DNA of 24,761 nucleotides, taken from an uncultured beta proteobacterium (lineage in GTDB: Bacteria > Pseudomonadota > Gammaproteobacteria > Burkholderiales > Burkholderiaceae). Below the pieces are notes generated by a model, which worked only from the letters and a program-made list of their open reading frames with translations, was not told the DNA's origin and searched no databases. A program made the position numbers and the translations under genes. How positions within the stretch are numbered: the stretch's first letter is position 1; each line of letters starts with the position of its first letter. Where the stretch lies: positions 1 through 24,761 of the forward strand of contig CAIMXN010000194.1 in NCBI GenBank assembly GCA_903845455.1, read 5' to 3'. Positions 23,535-24,761 of the stretch are shown here, piece by piece.

Positions 23535-23855
23535 ATGAAACTAAGGTTTAGAAGCCAATACCTGATTTGTTTATTTGCCACTTGCTTCCTTTGTGGGAAT
23601 GCATTTTCCCAAGGGGGTTGCTCCAAGGATGATTTGGGTAGAATTTTTTGTGCGCCTGCAGGGGGGACTGCTGTAAGGTCTATGACTGGGATTGTATGTG
23701 CGCCTGGTAGATGCGTTACGGATAATCTTGGTTATTTGAAGTGTTCTTCAAAGTTGGCTGGTGGCGCAACTATTGATGATTTGGGTAGACCTTTTTGTGT
23801 TGGCGGCTGCGTCAATCCATCGAAAGAATATTGTGAATCTGGGGAAAAGAAATGA
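23535..23855 (+). CDS. Exported cysteine-rich protein with D-x-LG repeats, 106 aa
   Basis: A signal peptide (about 1-25, ending GNAFS) precedes a mature part with three related units: DDLGRIFCAP (32-41), DNLGYLKCS in the middle, and DDLGRPFCVGGC near the end. The units are spaced by Gly/Cys-rich segments with about ten cysteines in all, so a disulfide-stabilised periplasmic or surface protein is likely. The first and third units also share 15 identical bases (23628-23642, 23775-23789), a sign of internal duplication. It overlaps the next lipoprotein gene by 4 bp. Confidence 0.65.
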   Translation: MKLRFRSQYLICLFATCFLCGNAFSQGGCSKDDLGRIFCAPAGGTAVRSMTGIVCAPGRCVTDNLGYLKCSSKLAGGATIDDLGRPFCVGGCVNPSKEYCESGEKK

Positions 23856-24058
23856 AAACAAAAAGTTTATGGTTTATTGCCTTTCTGCTTGCTGGATGCG
23901 CACCTAATTACTTCCTGAATGGAAAGTCACAGGCACAGTTTGCGAATGACAAACTTGAGTGTCAGGCAGTTTCTCAACGATTATCTGGTACTTCCGCAAT
24001 GTGGACTGTAGAAGCCCAAACCTGCATGCAGGGTAAGGGCTACACCATAGCTAGGTAA
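23852..24058 (+). CDS. Small lipoprotein, 68 aa (paralogue A)
   Basis: The lipobox FLLAGC puts the lipidated cysteine at residue 16. The mature part has AQFANDKLECQAVSQR and ends with CMQGKGYTIAR, giving two conserved cysteines that may pair. It resembles the next gene in both motifs. ATGA overlap with the Cys-rich exported protein indicates cotranscription. Confidence 0.65.
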   Translation: MKTKSLWFIAFLLAGCAPNYFLNGKSQAQFANDKLECQAVSQRLSGTSAMWTVEAQTCMQGKGYTIAR

Positions 24059-24094
24059 CTTCAACCAATAAAAACATTGTTAGAAAGGCAGGAA

Positions 24095-24319
24095 ATGAAA
24101 AAACTTATGATTGTGATTGGCGCACTATTAGTTTCCGCATGTGCATACCAAATTACTGGCAACAAGACTGGTGCTGGTCAAGCTGAATTTTCTAATGATT
24201 TCTTAGAGTGCCGAATGCTTTCAAAAAGAGTGGATGGAGAAGAATCAAGAACCACTATCTCCACTTGCATGCAAGGCAAGGGCTGGACAAATGTTCAGAC
24301 CAAAACCACCCTTTTCTAA
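24095..24319 (+). CDS. Small lipoprotein, 74 aa (paralogue B)
   Basis: Starts at ATG 24095 after GGCAGGA; an in-frame TTG at 24077 would only add six residues before the signal and is rejected. The lipobox is LLVSAC with Cys16. The mature part, AEFSNDFLECRMLSKR and CMQGKGWT, parallels the upstream gene (F-x-N-D-x-x-E-C and CMQGKG), so the two look like a tandem duplication. Last cargo gene before the right end. Confidence 0.65.
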   Translation: MKKLMIVIGALLVSACAYQITGNKTGAGQAEFSNDFLECRMLSKRVDGEESRTTISTCMQGKGWTNVQTKTTLF

Positions 24320-24564
24320 AATTTCTTTGGGGTGGGCGGGTAATAGGGTCGCATCGCATCAGAAGCCATGCCCAATCATGCATCAATCAATTATTGGGTT
24401 GATTTAAAGCTGACACAGGTCTTCCAGGGTGAATGCTGGGCAAAAGTTAGAAACTAAAATCTTTGCAAGATGCCTTGAAAGCAGCTTGGATGGCAATTTT
24501 CCGCAATGTAAGTTGGGTAGGGGGGGTATCTAATGCTGCCCATGGTGGCAAATTTGGCTTATAA
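24320..24564. other. Non-coding stretch at the right end of the element
   Basis: No supported gene. It holds a small inverted repeat, CCCAAT/ATTGGG (24371-24376, 24393-24398), that may end the lipoprotein transcript, and a G-rich run (24519-24527) near the arm-type repeats. It is probably part of the recombination region. Confidence 0.4.
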
Positions 24565-24587
24565 CCAATACATAGCCAATACACGAC
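24565..24587 (+). repeat. Right arm-type repeats (two copies, 11-bp step)
   Basis: CCAATACATAGC (24565-24576) and CCAATACACGAC (24576-24587) repeat the unit seen at 15489-15510 in the same orientation and with the same 11-bp step. They lie 56 bp inside attR. They are candidate binding sites for the integrase N-terminal domain. Confidence 0.55.
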
Positions 24588-24602
24588 ACCTAGAAAAGTA
24601 AA

Positions 24603-24634
24603 AAGGCTTCTAAGCCGATTGACCTAGAAGCCTT
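24603..24634 (-). terminator. Element-borne terminator for tRNA-fMet
   Basis: AAGGCTTCTA (24603-24612) pairs with TAGAAGCCTT (24625-24634). On the minus strand the stem is followed by a T-run, giving a Rho-independent terminator right after the tRNA 3' end. It lies inside the element, so the insertion replaces the terminator lost at 15273-15305. Confidence 0.75.
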
Positions 24635-24642
24635 ATATATAC

Positions 24643-24719
<77 letters not shown>

Positions 24720-24731
24720 TCTGAAGCTGAA

Positions 24732-24761
24732 ATTCTACCATTTTTAGGGTCTCTCTGTCGA
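24732..24761 (-). promoter_or_regulatory. Promoter of the initiator tRNA gene
   Basis: On the minus strand, TCGACA (24761-24756, 5 of 6 to the sigma-70 -35 box) and TAGAAT (24737-24732, 5 of 6 to the -10) are separated by 18 bp. The -10 ends 12 bp before the mature tRNA 5' end. It lies outside the element, so tRNA transcription stays under chromosomal control. Confidence 0.65.

Noticed and set aside
24208..24402. 64-aa plus-strand frame
   Set aside because: Overlaps lipoprotein B in another frame, with no ribosome binding site and no signal or domain.

Overview
The window looks like a chromosome segment from a freshwater betaproteobacterium of the Burkholderiaceae, most likely Polynucleobacter or a close relative. 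The basis is recognition of protein sequences and gene order (rpfE-like/recJ/prfB/lysS, lolC-lolD-tatD-comEC, an RF2 beginning MEAEQ); no search was run. It has two parts: a conserved housekeeping backbone (1 to about 15,310) and a 9.3-kb integrated element (15,311 to 24,688) inserted at the initiator tRNA gene.

Backbone, left to right. A sulfur-assimilation cluster on the minus strand holds a partial cysH whose start overlaps the stop of a TauE/SafE-type exporter, preceded by a previously uncalled 54-codon GTG-start ORF with a hairpin over its ribosome binding site. Upstream lies a ferredoxin-NADP reductase. On the plus strand are dsbB and cysK. Facing them on the minus strand is the run rpfE-like > recJ > prfB > lysS, with prfB carrying the classical programmed +1 frameshift. 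Divergent from it is a tightly packed plus-strand run lolC > lolD > tatD > comEC, followed by a small exported protein.

Integrated element. The 3' 46 nt of an initiator tRNA-fMet gene are repeated exactly at 15311-15356 and 24643-24688. The intact tRNA gene (24643-24719, minus strand) is at the right end, so the unit between the repeats is 9,332 bp. The left end carries a P4-type tyrosine integrase. Both ends carry a pair of 11-bp-spaced CCAATACAT-like repeats that look like integrase arm sites. The element also brings a terminator for the tRNA gene it occupies. Next comes a core of tightly overlapped genes: a 207-aa unknown, an AlpA/excisionase-like protein, two tiny proteins, a DUF3987 protein, a 90-aa unknown, a 200-aa phage-type protein and an HGGxSTG-like protein. 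Several intergenic hairpins and a 3+3 inverted array of 9-bp repeats lie within it. The rest is cargo: five predicted lipoproteins or exported proteins plus several small membrane proteins, none with a recognised function, arranged as divergent operons.

No relaxase, conjugation apparatus, capsid, tail or known defence module was seen. The element therefore reads as a small satellite-like or mobilisable island whose cargo targets the cell envelope. Its transfer mode and cargo function remain open.
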